The notes below the pieces were generated by a model. It ran no database searches. It saw only the letters and a program-made list of their open reading frames with translations, and was not told the origin of the DNA. From Bombyx mori (taxonomy: Eukaryota > Arthropoda > Insecta > Lepidoptera > Bombycidae): DNA of 64,000 nucleotides. This document shows positions 11,050 through 21,139 of the stretch, in pieces. The DNA lies in assembly GCF_030269925.1 (NCBI RefSeq), contig NC_085112.1, positions 12,711,501-12,775,500 on the forward strand. The letters run 5' to 3'. Each line of letters starts with the position of its first letter. Positions within the stretch are counted from its first letter, which is position 1. The position numbers and the translations under genes were made by a program.

Positions 11050-11470
11050 CTTTGTCCTAACGGATAAGAAGTGACTGATCAAGGACTGAAATCTTGAAGG
11101 TAGGTATCAAATCGCTTATCATACTTAGTTAACGGCTTAACTAGTTATGAACGACGATGAAGGAATAACTTCATATAATAAAGATAAATCACAAAATTGT
11201 GCGATGGGCCTTAAAATCATTTCCCCAAGAAGAACGTTCAAATAAAGGTAGGGTTGTATCAATCCGACTAGGCTCAGAATATATATATCTAACAGTACAT
11301 ATTATGATACTAATTGATCTGATTAGTATCAACAAATTTCAATTCATATCAAAATCATCACTGATTTTAGGTGGGTGGCGCATTTACGTTGTAGATGTCT
11401 ATGGGCTCCAGTAACCACTTAGCACAAGGTGGGCTGTGAGCTCGTCCACCCATCTAAGCAATAAAAAAAA
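11050..11470 (+). mobile_element. Bm1 with decayed head and intact tail
   Basis: CCTAACGGATAAGAAGTGAC and GATGAAGGAATAACTTCATA are worn tRNA-like head segments. 11,368-11,470 (GGTGGGTGGCGCATTTACGT ... CTAAGCAATAAAAAAAAA) is a clean tail. The middle is replaced by unrelated sequence, so it may be two insertions. Confidence 0.55.
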
Positions 11471-11474
11471 ATCA

Positions 11475-12360
11475 GAGATGTCCTCTCTAAATTTCGATAA
11501 GGTTTGTGATCGATTTGTTAATTTGTGAACTCTCTAGTTTCCCGGAAAACTGTTTTTTGTTTTCTCCTATTCTAAGTTTTAAAATTCGAACTAGTACAAA
11601 AGAAATATGTCCGCCTTATTCTTGACTGATGCAACGAACAAAATGTACTGTTCGTTGTGAATTTGACTAGTGTTTATCCGATGTTCGAAATCTAAATTCG
11701 GATATACTTAATCATTGACTATCAAAGACCTAAATTAATTTTAAGTACCTTATATTTTCTCTTAACTTTTAATTTGTCATTTGACAAAGAGAGGGAGAAA
11801 CTTACTGTGCAATCTTTTTTTCTATAGAACAAATCAGAGTATATAATTTTTTCTATTAATAAAATTTAAGTTCATCAATAATTGCTAAAAAAAATCGCTT
11901 GAGATGAAATAATGGCAACTAATAATTTGCTTTATACCTATTTATACGTAGGTTTATAAAGACTCATAGAAATAATATATTACTCTTTATTATAAAACAA
12001 AAAAATTAATAGTTACTATTCAAACAATTCCGTTGATTCGCTTTTGTTTTCAGCGTTATTTTTTTACTTCCTCGACTAGAATATTTCATAAATCAGCCTA
12101 AAATAATATTTAAAATAGGAGCATTTTTCATCATTATTCATTTGAATATAAATTGTTTTTTTTTTTATTAAGGAAAATTTAAATATAAAGTTACTTTTAC
12201 TATTACCAAAATTCAGTAAATTTAAATATAAAAATTACTTTTGATTACCAAATTTCACATTCGTATAATTTTAAATTGTTATTGATCCATTTAATCAATT
12301 CTAAGGAAATATTTTCAATATAAATTAACAACAACAACAACAATTAATCAACAAAAAGTT
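11475..12360. other. No recognised gene
   Basis: AT-rich, with a (CAA)n run near 12,330. No gene or named repeat seen. Confidence 0.5.
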
Positions 12361-12494
12361 TAGTTTTTTTTTTTTTTTTTTTTTTATTGCCCTTGTAGGC
12401 AGACGAGCGTACGGCCCACCTGATGGTGAGTGGTTACCGTCGCCCATGGACTTCAGCAATGCCAGGGGCAGAGCCAAGCCGCTGCCTACCGCTT
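12361..12494 (-). mobile_element. Jockey/CR1-group LINE 3' UTR fragment, reverse (first of two)
   Basis: T(22)-ATTGCCCTTGTAGGCAGACG ... GAGCCAAGCCGCTGCCTACC GC. A second copy in the same orientation follows 60 bp later. Confidence 0.8.
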
Positions 12495-12553
12495 AATTAC
12501 CTTTACCGTTCTTAAATATGAATAAACGTAAATGAACTATTTTACAAATACTT

Positions 12554-12673
12554 TATTTTTTTTTATTGCCTTTGTAGGCAGACGGGCATACGGCCCACCT
12601 GATGGTAAGTGGTTACCGTCGCCCATGGACTTCAGCAATGCCGGGGGCAGAGCCAAGCCGCTGCCTACCGCAA
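12554..12673 (-). mobile_element. Jockey/CR1-group LINE 3' UTR fragment, reverse (second of two)
   Basis: TTGCCTTTGTAGGCAGACGG ... GGGGGCAGAGCCAAGCCGCT GCC. Near-identical in extent to the copy at 12,361; both stop at the same 5' point. Confidence 0.8.
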
Positions 12674-12824
12674 AAACCGCAACTACCTTTTTTACTTTAA
12701 CTAAAAAGCTTTCAATCTAATCAAACTGATCATCGTTAATGTCTTCTAATAAATAGCAGTTTCTATTTCTTTTTGAACGATGATAAAATCAAATTCATCC
12801 AAATATATTTTTTTTCTCATAAAA

Positions 12825-13096
12825 ATAATTGAATATGCAATTTTGAAAAGGGCACATCTCTGAAAATTTAAAATGTTCAGGAAATATAAAAATCTGATTT
12901 TTATCTAAAACAGTGTAAAATTGAAAATATTAACTTTTGAGATATATTTTAGTGTTAATTAGCAATTGAAAATTACTGGAATTATTATAAAATGGATTTA
13001 GATAAGCCTCAAAACTACATGTATAATAATATGAAAAAACGTATTTGACAAAATATGCGACATGTGCCCTTTTCGAAATTGCATATTCAATTATAA
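12825..13096 (+). mobile_element. MITE family C, copy 1
   Basis: Inverted ends ATAATTGAATATGCAATTTT and (reverse complement of the right end) TTATAATTGAATATGCAATTTC, with AAAAGGGCACAT just inside both. About 265 bp. The reverse complement matches 29,640-29,908. No coding capacity. Confidence 0.7.
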
Positions 13097-13168
13097 CGAA
13101 ATAAATAACACACACACACACAAATATAAATTATATACTTCTATAATAAGATAAGAAACCTGGAAGCC

Positions 13169-13330
13169 ACTCACCTCAGATCGCGTGCTAACAGCAAAGT
13201 TTGGAACGGTCGCTTCGAAGGCGCGAAAGCAGAAGTGCAGTAACAAATAGTGGAAGTTAGAGCTGCCGCTTCAGCATTTATACTCGTCGCTAGGGCGGAC
13301 TGTGGGCGGAGCCACGCACGCGTGCCCAAC
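13169..13330 (-). promoter_or_regulatory. Candidate TATA promoter and non-coding first exon on the - strand
   Basis: On the - strand a GC-rich proximal region (GTGGGCGGAGCCACGCACGC...) precedes TATAAA (13,277-13,282), then about 110 bp without ATG ending CGATCTGAG|GTGAGTGGC, a consensus donor at 13,168. GC content is far above the surroundings. It would be the 5' end of a gene extending to lower coordinates, but no further exon was recognised in 1-13,168. Confidence 0.35.
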
Positions 13331-13334
13331 CATT

Positions 13335-14445
13335 GACTTAATACAATTATCAGGAACATTAACACAAATCATACCAACGCTTACTGGTACCCATTTCTAC
13401 CATACCGGGTAGATAACTGTATACGACAAGTATTACTCAAAATAAACAAAACAAAATAAAAAAGAATAACTGTAGATTAATTGGTAAGAAAAAGTTATGA
13501 AGTCAAATGTGCAAAAGCAATAAGATGAAACTAGCATTTTCAATGCAAAAGTTCAAAGTGGGTCATTTGGTATGTTCAGTGTTAATGACAAAAAAAAATA
13601 CGACAAATATAATAACATTTTGTAATGTATCTACTGATCTGAATCGTTGACTTCTGATTTAACGTATCCATATTGTGCTAGAAGAGTAAAGGTCTAAGTC
13701 AGTAATCACAAAAAACCGTCTTAAAATCCGTTGCGTCGCAAAGGTAAGATCAGAATATACTAGAATCTGTGTCAATTTGTTTGAAACCTAAAATTTAATT
13801 CATTAAATAAATTGTGAGCACACGATACTATAATTTACATTATATTTCCGATTGCATGCTCTTTTTTTTATATTCAAATCAAATCAAATGAAAATCAAAT
13901 CAAAAAAACAATTATTCAACATAAATGAAAGTACATACTTGTTGAACGTCAAAAGAACTACCTATTAAATCCGTAAATGATTTAATTTCAAAAATACGTG
14001 GGTAAACCGTTTTGATAAGTTAATTAAATGGGCAATATATAATAGATCGCTGCTAAAAGAGACCACTTCTAATAGAGGATAATAATATATTAAATTGAAA
14101 TTAGGTTGAATAAATTGTCCTTTGTTGTAGTAGTCATTGTCTTGTACATGATATAACATCCATAATATGCTGTTCTTTACTGACGTGTTTTATCCAGGAA
14201 AAAAAAGAACATGAGTCAATATTGATAGCTGAAATCGTAATGAGGTAATTGTATTAAGTAAATAAACCGCGAAATCTAATGAAAATCTCATGAAAATATT
14301 TGCGTTTTTGAAATATGTTTCAGGAAATTTCAATTATAATACCATTTTTCAATGGTATATCAATACCAAATAATATAATGAAAACAACTTTTATTTTAAG
14401 GATGCTAAATGAAAATCGAATAATTATTCATATAGCGGGCCTTTT
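13335..14445. other. No recognised gene
   Basis: AT-rich non-coding sequence, including a short ATCAAATCAAAT-type run near 13,880. Confidence 0.5.
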
Positions 14446-14451
14446 CTTTGA

Positions 14452-14672
14452 TTAGGTGGGTGTAAGATGATGGCACACCTGGCGTTAAGTGCTTAGCGGA
14501 ACTCATTGGCATCGACAAAGTAAATGCTAACACTAACCTTGAGACATGGATTTTAAATCTCAGTTTATGTAGTACAATGGCTGTCGCACCTTTTAAGCCC
14601 AAACGCATTACTGCTTCACGGTTGAAATAGGCGGAGCGGTAGTACCACTTACCGGCTCACAAGACGACCTTT
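14452..14672 (-). mobile_element. Decayed Bm1, reverse
   Basis: AGGTGGGTGTAAGATGATGG ... CATTACTGCTTCACGGTTGA ... CTCACAAGACGACC. Tail and head are missing and many positions changed. Confidence 0.65.
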
Positions 14673-14800
14673 CACAATTAAAAAAATGTATTTACGTATG
14701 AAGTTGCCGTTTTACAATACTCGCCATTTGAAGCATACCTTAAAGTATCTCTGTAATAAATCCTAAACCAAAATTTAAAAAAAATGTATATAGTTATCTT

Positions 14801-14940
14801 TTTTTTTTTATTGCTTATATGGTGGACGAGCTCACAGCCCACCTGGTGTTAAGTGGTTACTGGAGCCCATAGACATCCACAACGTAAATGCACCACTCAC
14901 CTTGAGATACAAGTTCTAAGGTCTCAAGTATAGTTACAAC
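14801..14940 (-). mobile_element. Bm1, tail-side part, interrupted
   Basis: TTTTTATTGCTTATATGGTGG ... CTCAAGTATAGTTACAAC. It breaks at TACAAC (14,935-14,940) and resumes at 15,350 as GGCTGCCCCACCC. Confidence 0.85.
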
Positions 14941-15343
14941 TGTTTTAAAAGAATGGTGAAGGAACACTACTTATCTGCTTAGTGCTGTTTGTTGCATCAT
15001 TATCATTTATAATTTCCATACTGTTGATTTATTATGTGTGTGTAAGTATATTAGTATGTATTGTATGTAAGTATGTATATTGGTATATATTATATTATGT
15101 AAACGGTATATATCTGTTTATTATATGTATATATTTTCTATAATAATGTATTGTATATGGTACACCGCACCTGCTATATTTTTTATATTTTACAGAATTT
15201 CTGTAAATTAAACGGTTGTCTGGAAGAGATCGCTTTTAGCGATAAGACCGCCTATTGTACATATGTGCTTTTTGACTGTTTGTTTTTTTAAAATGTAAAT
15301 TGTGTTGGTGTGCAATAAAGTGTATTCTCTCTCTCTCTCTCTC
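14941..15343 (+). mobile_element. LINE-like 3' UTR inserted in Bm1, with (TC)n end
   Basis: Bounded by TACAAC on both sides (14,935-14,940; 15,344-15,349). It contains hairpins ATCGCTTTTAGCGAT (15,229-15,243) and ACAGAATTTCTGT, the signal TGTGCAATAAAGTGTATT, and ends in (CT)n rather than poly(A). It resembles a lepidopteran LINE 3' end that I recall but cannot name. No coding part retained. Confidence 0.65.
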
Positions 15344-15349
15344 TACAAC

Positions 15350-15454
15350 GGCTGCCCCACCCTTCAAACCGAAACGCATTAATGCTTCACGGCAGAAATA
15401 GGCAGGGTAGTGGTACCCACCCGCGCGGACTCACAAGAGGTCCTACCACCAGTA
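15350..15454 (-). mobile_element. Bm1, head-side part, interrupted
   Basis: GGCTGCCCCACCCTTCAAAC ... AAGAGGTCCTACCACCAGTA, continuing the copy broken at 14,940. Confidence 0.85.
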
Positions 15455-15621
15455 ATAGCTAATATCTATTTTCAAATTCAATCATTTGTTTATTCTAATG
15501 ATTAGTGTTTTTGATTTTCACTACATTCGTATATAGCGATACGGCACAAACGGCTTACAACATTAGTGACGTGTATATACTGAACATACAAACATTGGTT
15601 TGTACGCTTCAGACAAAACTT

Positions 15622-15932
15622 GAACGACGCCTTCAGCTCTAACACTAGGAGCAGGCTTAGGGATCCCGGTAACCGTACTCGTCGAACTCGGCAAAGAGAT
15701 CGACGTGAAACCTAACCCATGAATCAGTCTGCTGAGTTTCTCACCGGATCTTCCCAGCGGGTCGCGGTTCTGACCCGGTGGTCGATTCATTCGCGAAGCA
15801 ACTGCTCTTGAGTTTTTAGGTCTTCTTCTGAGGCGCTCGGGCAGCTGTTAGCAAATCCCACCCCTCCGGGCTGAGCCTCTACTCGCCTACCTGTCCTAGT
15901 GAAACTAGAAAGGCCTCAGAGTCACCAGTAAT
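15622..15932 (+). mobile_element. Jockey-type LINE 3' UTR
   Basis: CCTTCAGCTCTAACACTAGG AGCAG ... GTTTCTCACCGGATCTTCCC AG ... GGGCTGAGCCTCTACTCGCC ... GTCACCAGTAAT. The same family occurs at 25,945, 34,505 and 62,595. Confidence 0.7.
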
Positions 15933-16059
15933 ATTTAAATTATAAAAATTTTGATCTAAAAAAATGAACCCATGGACACCTGAAAACTAAAGTCAATAAC
16001 CATGATTTAAAGCTGATAGTGGAAGCTAACGATACTCAATAGTTCAGTTAACAGCAGCT

Positions 16060-16790
16060 TTCAACATCAGCATCAAAACAATATCGGTCCATTTGCATCA
16101 AATTGGCAAGGTATAAAAACATACGACGAACGCGTTAAGGTATGCCTTGCGTTGCTCGACAGATACAGAAAAGAAAGGGATTTTGAACCGCATTGCCACT
16201 TGCGATGAAAGATGGATTATTTTTGAAAAGCTTAAGCGATCACCATGTTTGTTAAGCACCTAGGCAATGTCCCAAAATTACCCCTAAAAAAGTAATAGTA
16301 ACTTTTTGGTGGTCTAGTGCTGTTATAATTCGTCACAGCTTCTTACCAAGGAGCACCAACCTTGTTTCTGGTTTGTACTGCGAGGAACTGGACCCAATAA
16401 TGGAAACGCTAGAGAATAACCGGCCCGCTTTGATTAATCGCTCATCCTCACACAGCATAACAGACGGTTTCCAAGCTACAAGAGCTAGGATAGAAAGTTT
16501 TGTGTCATCCACCGTACTCATAAATTTTTGCACCAATAGACTTCAACTTTTTCCAAATTTTGGACCACATCTGCATGGAAAAAAATCAATACTATCCGAG
16601 AGGCAGTACAAAATGCCTTTGAAGTGTTTGTTGGCTCCCGTACACCTGACTTCCTCAAGAAGGTAAATTACTACTGCGCTGGCAGAGATGCATCGATACC
16701 ACGGTTGTACATTTTGGTCATTAGTTGGTTTAAAATTAACTTTCACTTTCTCTATACTTAACGGCAATTTCGTAGGTAGCAACCTAATGT
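16060..16790 (+). pseudogene. Mariner-type transposase pseudogene
   Basis: Readable in shifting frames: CLALLDRYRKER, CDERWIIFEKLKR, ELDPIMETLENNRPALINRS, FEVFVGSRTPDFLKK. These follow the order of a mariner-family transposase. Many frameshifts and stops; the HDN and PSD catalytic regions are no longer readable. TIRs not found. Unrelated to the intact mariner at 60.4 kb. Confidence 0.55.
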
Positions 16791-17056
16791 AATATCATTG
16801 ATTCGTATCACGTATTTACATTTACATACAAATCATATATTTATATGTTTGCGTAACAATTACTGACGGTATGGTCTAATTTCAGCTCACATTTCAGCAT
16901 TACCGCGCAGCCAATTACCGTCACAAAATGGGACTCTGTATTATTTCTGTCACACAAAAACGAAGGGATCGGCGCTCGGCTTATGCAAAACAAAATGTTT
17001 CATCACCATTATAATAATTCACTTGAAATCTCGGTATGTGAATTATTATTCATGTC

Positions 17057-17716
17057 ATGGTGGTGGATAGGTCTGGAAAATTGGAAATCACTGGCGCATT
17101 AGACCTAGAAATAGTGGACAATTTTAACTACCTGGGTTCCAACATTAGTAACAATGGCTCGTGCGAGAAAGAAGTGCGCCGGAGAATTGGTATGGCTAAG
17201 AGTGCCATGACTCAGCTCGGAAAAATCTGGAGAGATCGCAACATATCAGTAAAGACCAAAACCAAACTGGTACGGACTCTAGTTTTCTCGATTTTTTCGT
17301 ATGGCGCTGAGACCTGGTCACTGAAATCTGCAGACCGCAGACGCATTGACGCCTTTGAGATGTGGTGCTGGAGAAAGATGCTGCGTATTCCGTGGACAGC
17401 ATTTCGGACCAACGTATCAATCTTGCAAGAACTCAAAATCTCCTCGCGGCTGTCATCCAAGTGTCTTCGCAGAGTCCTTGAATACTTTGGTCACATCGCA
17501 CGGAAGGATGGTAGCAATCTCGAGAGGCTCATCGTGACTGGTAAGGTAGATGGGAAAAGACCTCGGGGGCGCAGCCCAATACGTTGGTCCGACCAGATCC
17601 GCACCGCTCTTGATTCGTTTTACAACGCCCTCCACACCGCCAGAGACAAGAGTGGATGGAGAAAGATCGTACGTGTGAAGGTGATACAAAAGGGTGGTCA
17701 CGACCCTCAGCAATGA
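17057..17716 (+). pseudogene. LINE reverse-transcriptase C-terminus, 220 codons open
   Basis: Open frame (VDNFNYLGSNISNNGSCEKE, SYGAETWSLKSADRRRIDAF, EYFGHIARKDGSNLERLIVT, RPRGRSPIRWSDQI, HDPQQ-stop) is the post-catalytic part of an RTE/craniofacial-development-protein-2-like endonuclease-RT. The RT palm (YADD) and the endonuclease are missing, so it is 5'-truncated. The ATG at 17,057 is just the first in-frame codon, not a true start. Confidence 0.8.
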
Positions 17717-17747
17717 GGAATACGACGCAAGGAGGAATTATTATTCT

Positions 17748-17960
17748 TTATAGTCGGCCACTCTTGTCAGAGTAATCGCCCATGTTCCTGAGGATTGCCC
17801 TCCTGGCGATGCGCTTCCAGATCTGACGGTTTGAAGCGTTTCGAGTACATTGGACCATGGTGGACTCTATTGCCTTCTTTATTCGGTCAGTCGGTGGACC
17901 TCCAGTCTCTCTCTCTCTCTCTCTCTCTCCATCGAGTCCCCTCTTCTGGAAATGTGACAA
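17748..17960 (-). pseudogene. Possible LINE C-terminal fragment, reverse
   Basis: - strand frame reads TGGPPTDRIKKAIESTMVQC, NRQIWKRIARRAI: reminiscent of the GRPPxRWxDxIK...W tail of LINE polyproteins. A (CT)n microsatellite lies within. Weak evidence. Confidence 0.3.
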
Positions 17961-18169
17961 AAGAACTTTAAAACTCGTAGTTGTACGTATCTATGCTACA
18001 TGTATGAATTACCTGTACGTAATTATAAGATGTAGGAAACGAACTCTCAGTGATCATCAAGATAAGCTTGCTAGCAAATGATCCATCATCGACGATTCTG
18101 TTTAAATATAGATTATACTTGTAAACATTTGATTTGTGATTTAATCTTTATTGATCATTTTTGAGGGAT

Positions 18170-18199
18170 TTTCATTTTGCTTAGATGGGTGGACGAGCT
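18170..18199 (-). mobile_element. Bm1 tail end, interrupted by RTE LINE
   Basis: CATTTTGCTTAGATGGGTGGACGAGCT-type Bm1 tail complement. GGGTGGACGAGCT (18,187-18,199) is repeated at 19,630-19,642 as the target duplication. Confidence 0.8.
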
Positions 18200-19606
18200 G
18201 GACCAGATGGTATTCCAATAGAAGTGTGGAAGTTTCTGAAAGCGGATGGATGCACGTGGCTGACTTTATTCTTCAATAAATTGTTTCAAGAAGAGGCCAT
18301 GCCTGACGAGTGGTGCAAAAGTTCACTCGTGCCTGTATTTAAGAGCAAAGGTGACATACAGGTATGCGACAATTATAGAGGAATAAAGCTCATGTCACAT
18401 AGTATGAAAGCTTGGGAGAAAGTGATAGCGAGAAGAATGAGAGATGAGAGTGAGGTATCACAGAACCAATTCGGGTTCATGCCGGGACGCAGTACAACGG
18501 ACGCCATTTTTTCCCTGCGCCAATTGTGCGAAAAATATCGCCGTGCAAGTAAAAATGTGCACATGGTGTTTGTTGATTTAGAAAAAGCGTATGATAGGGT
18601 TCCCCGTGAGGTTTTGTGGTGGAGCATGAAAGTGAAAGGAGTGCCAGGGAAATACCAACGGCTTGTTCGAGCTATGTACGGTAGAGCTAGTACGTACGTA
18701 CGCTCCGCAGCTGGCGATAGTGACGAGTTCAGTGTGGCGGTAGGCTTGCACCAGGGATCAGCTTTAAGCCCTTACCTGTTCATCCTAATAATGGATGCCC
18801 TAACATCGGACATACAGGAAGAGGCGCCTTGGTGTATGCTGTTCGCCGACGACATTGTTCTCGTTGGAGAGGAAGGGCCTGAGATACAGAGGAGATTGGC
18901 AAAATGGAAAGAAAGGTTGGAAAACGTGGGTTTGAAGATCAGTCGAACAAAAACCAAGCACATGTTTTGTGATTTTGGTGGTTCTTCAGACTTCACGCCA
19001 ATCGCCTTAGATGGTGTATCCCTGCCAGTCTGCTCCGACTTCAAGTACCTCGGCTCTATACTCCAGAACGACGGCAACATAGACCGGGACGTCACAAATA
19101 GAATAAACGCTGGTTGGATGAAATGGCGACAGGTCTCTGCAACAGCATGCGATCGTAGAATGCCCCTTCAGCTCAAGGGCAAAATTTACAAAACGATCAT
19201 TAGACCTGTCGTGCTGTATGGATCTGAGTGTTGGGCGACGAAAGTTAAGCATGAAAGAGGAGTGCATGCGGCAGAGATGCGAATGTTGAGATGGATGTGT
19301 GGAGTAACAAGAATGGATAAGATAAAGAATGAGTACATCAGAGGAAGTGTGAAAGTGGCCCCGGTAAACAACAAATTAAGGAGCGGACGGTTAGCGTGGT
19401 ATGGACATGTGATGCGTAGAGAGAAGATGCATGTGACTAGGAGATGTATGGAAATGGTAGTGCAAGGTAGAGGGGGAAGAGGTCGACCGAAGAAGACATG
19501 GATGGAGTGTGTGAATGACGATATGAGAGAGAGAGGAGTGAGTGTTGAGATGACGGCTGATAGAAGAGAATGGAAGAGAAAAATTAGCTGTGCCGACCCC
19601 ACATAG
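18185..19606 (+). CDS. RTE-clade reverse transcriptase frame, 473 aa, start codon from Bm1
   Basis: Motifs in order: GPDGIPIEVWK (6-16), QFGFMPGRSTTDAI (95-108), VFVDLEKAYDRVP with catalytic D131, GLHQGSALSPYLF (187-199), FADD at 220-223 (catalytic D222/D223), then the C-terminal LAWYGHVMRR, GRGRPKKTW and CADPT-stop. The first five residues, MGGRA, are translated from the flanking Bm1 SINE in reverse orientation; the true protein started further upstream. Complete RT palm and thumb but no endonuclease. Expression is unknown; it is best regarded as a truncated retroposon frame that happens to be open. Confidence 0.82.
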   Translation: MGGRAGPDGIPIEVWKFLKADGCTWLTLFFNKLFQEEAMPDEWCKSSLVPVFKSKGDIQVCDNYRGIKLMSHSMKAWEKVIARRMRDESEVSQNQFGFMPGRSTTDAIFSLRQLCEKYRRASKNVHMVFVDLEKAYDRVPREVLWWSMKVKGVPGKYQRLVRAMYGRASTYVRSAAGDSDEFSVAVGLHQGSALSPYLFILIMDALTSDIQEEAPWCMLFADDIVLVGEEGPEIQRRLAKWKERLENVGLKISRTKTKHMFCDFGGSSDFTPIALDGVSLPVCSDFKYLGSILQNDGNIDRDVTNRINAGWMKWRQVSATACDRRMPLQLKGKIYKTIIRPVVLYGSECWATKVKHERGVHAAEMRMLRWMCGVTRMDKIKNEYIRGSVKVAPVNNKLRSGRLAWYGHVMRREKMHVTRRCMEMVVQGRGGRGRPKKTWMECVNDDMRERGVSVEMTADRREWKRKISCADPT

Positions 19607-19629
19607 TGGGATAAGGTGGAGAAAAAGAA
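18200..19629 (+). mobile_element. RTE-type LINE, 5'-truncated, open frame, 13-bp target duplication
   Basis: 1,430 bp inserted into a reverse Bm1, bounded by GGGTGGACGAGCT on both sides. The 3' end is a short purine-rich AAGGTGGAGAAAAAGAAG tract rather than a long poly(A). The element begins at the GPDGIP motif of the RT domain, so the apurinic endonuclease domain is missing and it cannot move by itself. The uninterrupted frame indicates a young insertion. Confidence 0.9.
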
Positions 19630-19642
19630 GGGTGGACGAGCT

Positions 19643-19854
19643 CACAGCCCACCTGGTATTAACTGGTTACTGGAACCCATAGACATCCACAACGTAAATG
19701 CGCCACCCACCTTGAGATATAAGTTCTAAGGTCTCAGTATAGTTACAACGGCTACCCCACCCTTCAAACCGAAACGCATTACTGCTTCACGGCAGAAATA
19801 GGCAGGGCGGTGGTACCTACCCGTGCAGACTCACAAGAGGTCCTACCACCAGTC
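19643..19854 (-). mobile_element. Bm1 body, interrupted by RTE LINE
   Basis: CACAGCCCACCTGGTATTAA ... AAGAGGTCCTACCACCAGT, the continuation of the Bm1 broken at 18,199. Head missing. Confidence 0.85.
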
Positions 19855-20089
19855 ATCCAGTGCGTATGAGGTTTTTTTCGGGGCAAGATAGGACTTGTTT
19901 ATAGCGCATACACGACCTAATAGGCCTCACAAAAACCTACGTTTTCGAATATACCCATACCCATAGAAATGTGGACATATTCGGCTCCTGCACCAAGCGA
20001 AACAACGCGGATTTGACATAGAGTTAGAACGCTTGCCTACGTTTGCTGATACAGCTGTTACAACTGCATACAAAGTTGAGTTATTAGCT

Positions 20090-20199
20090 AGGCAGCGGCT
20101 CGGTTCTGCCCCTGACATTGCTGAAGTCCATGGGCGACGGTAACCACTCACCATCAGGTGGGCCATGTGCTTGTCTGCCTACAAGGGCAATAAAAAAAA
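20090..20199 (+). mobile_element. Jockey/CR1-group LINE 3' UTR fragment
   Basis: AGGCAGCGGCTCGGTTCTGC ... TCAGGTGGGCCATGTGCTTG ... AAGGGCAATAAAAAAAA. Confidence 0.78.
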
Positions 20200-20670
20200 G
20201 TTAACTTTTACGCTATCGAGAACGTTAAAAAACTCGAACTAAGCACACTGATGACAATCGCGCAAGGGGCCTTTTAAACCCCATAGCGCACTCAACATAT
20301 TAAACTAGATGAACATTATATCGTTTGCACATCGACGCTTATAAATTATCTAGAGAAAACAATAAGTACAAAATTGTGTCAATAAACACATAGGTTTATT
20401 AATAATTAAAAAAAAAAAACATCCCGTATTACTAAATATCGGTAGAACTATGAACGTTTGATACCGGTTTTATGTTGGTCGATTTCCGTTCCGAAGGCAC
20501 TTTATCTAACTCGCCGAGTTTCATTTTCATTTTGCGCAACACAGCTTTGTAAATATTAAACGTTTTCATTAAAAATTCGCTCGACTAAAATTGAACTTTA
20601 TTTAATAATGAAATTAAATTTAATTCTATTTAACTCTTTTTTATTTATTATGATCATTACCTACCAAGAT
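20200..20670. other. No recognised gene
   Basis: AT-rich non-coding sequence, nothing identified. Confidence 0.5.
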
Positions 20671-20673
20671 TTT

Positions 20674-21132
20674 TGATGTCGTCGGGGCCTTAAGCATAAA
20701 ACGTCCGGTGCATTCGTATGTAGCGATGTACGGGTGTAAGAATTTTTGAATCCCACCGACAAGTATGTACCAATTTTTCCAATGAAATATGTACTTAACA
20801 AATGTTCACGATTGGCTTCCACGGTGAAAAAATAAGATCGTGTTACAAAAATCAAATCCGCAAAATTATGATTTGCGTAATTACTGGTGGTAGGACGTCT
20901 TGCGAGTCCGCACGGTAGGTACGACCACCCTGCCCATTTTCTGCCGTGAAGCAGTAATGCGTTTGCGTTTTTTCGGTTTGAAGGACGGGACAGTCGTTGT
21001 AACTATACTTGAGACCTTAGTACCTATATCTCAAGGTGGGTGGCGGCATTTACGTTGTAGACGTCTATGAGCTCCGATAACCACTTAACATCAGGTGGTC
21101 CGTGAGCTTGTCCATCGATCTAAACAACAAAA
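20674..21132 (+). mobile_element. Bm1 SINE, full length, diverged
   Basis: Head GTCGTCGGGGCCTTAAGCAT AAAACGTCCGG through CAAGGTGGGTGGCGGCATTT to GATCTAAACAACAAAAAG. Box A and B are damaged, so it is an old copy. Confidence 0.8.
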
Positions 21133-21139
21133 AGAGTAC

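Noticed and set aside
19186..19602. 138-codon - strand frame
   Set aside because: Antisense shadow of the RTE reverse-transcriptase frame.
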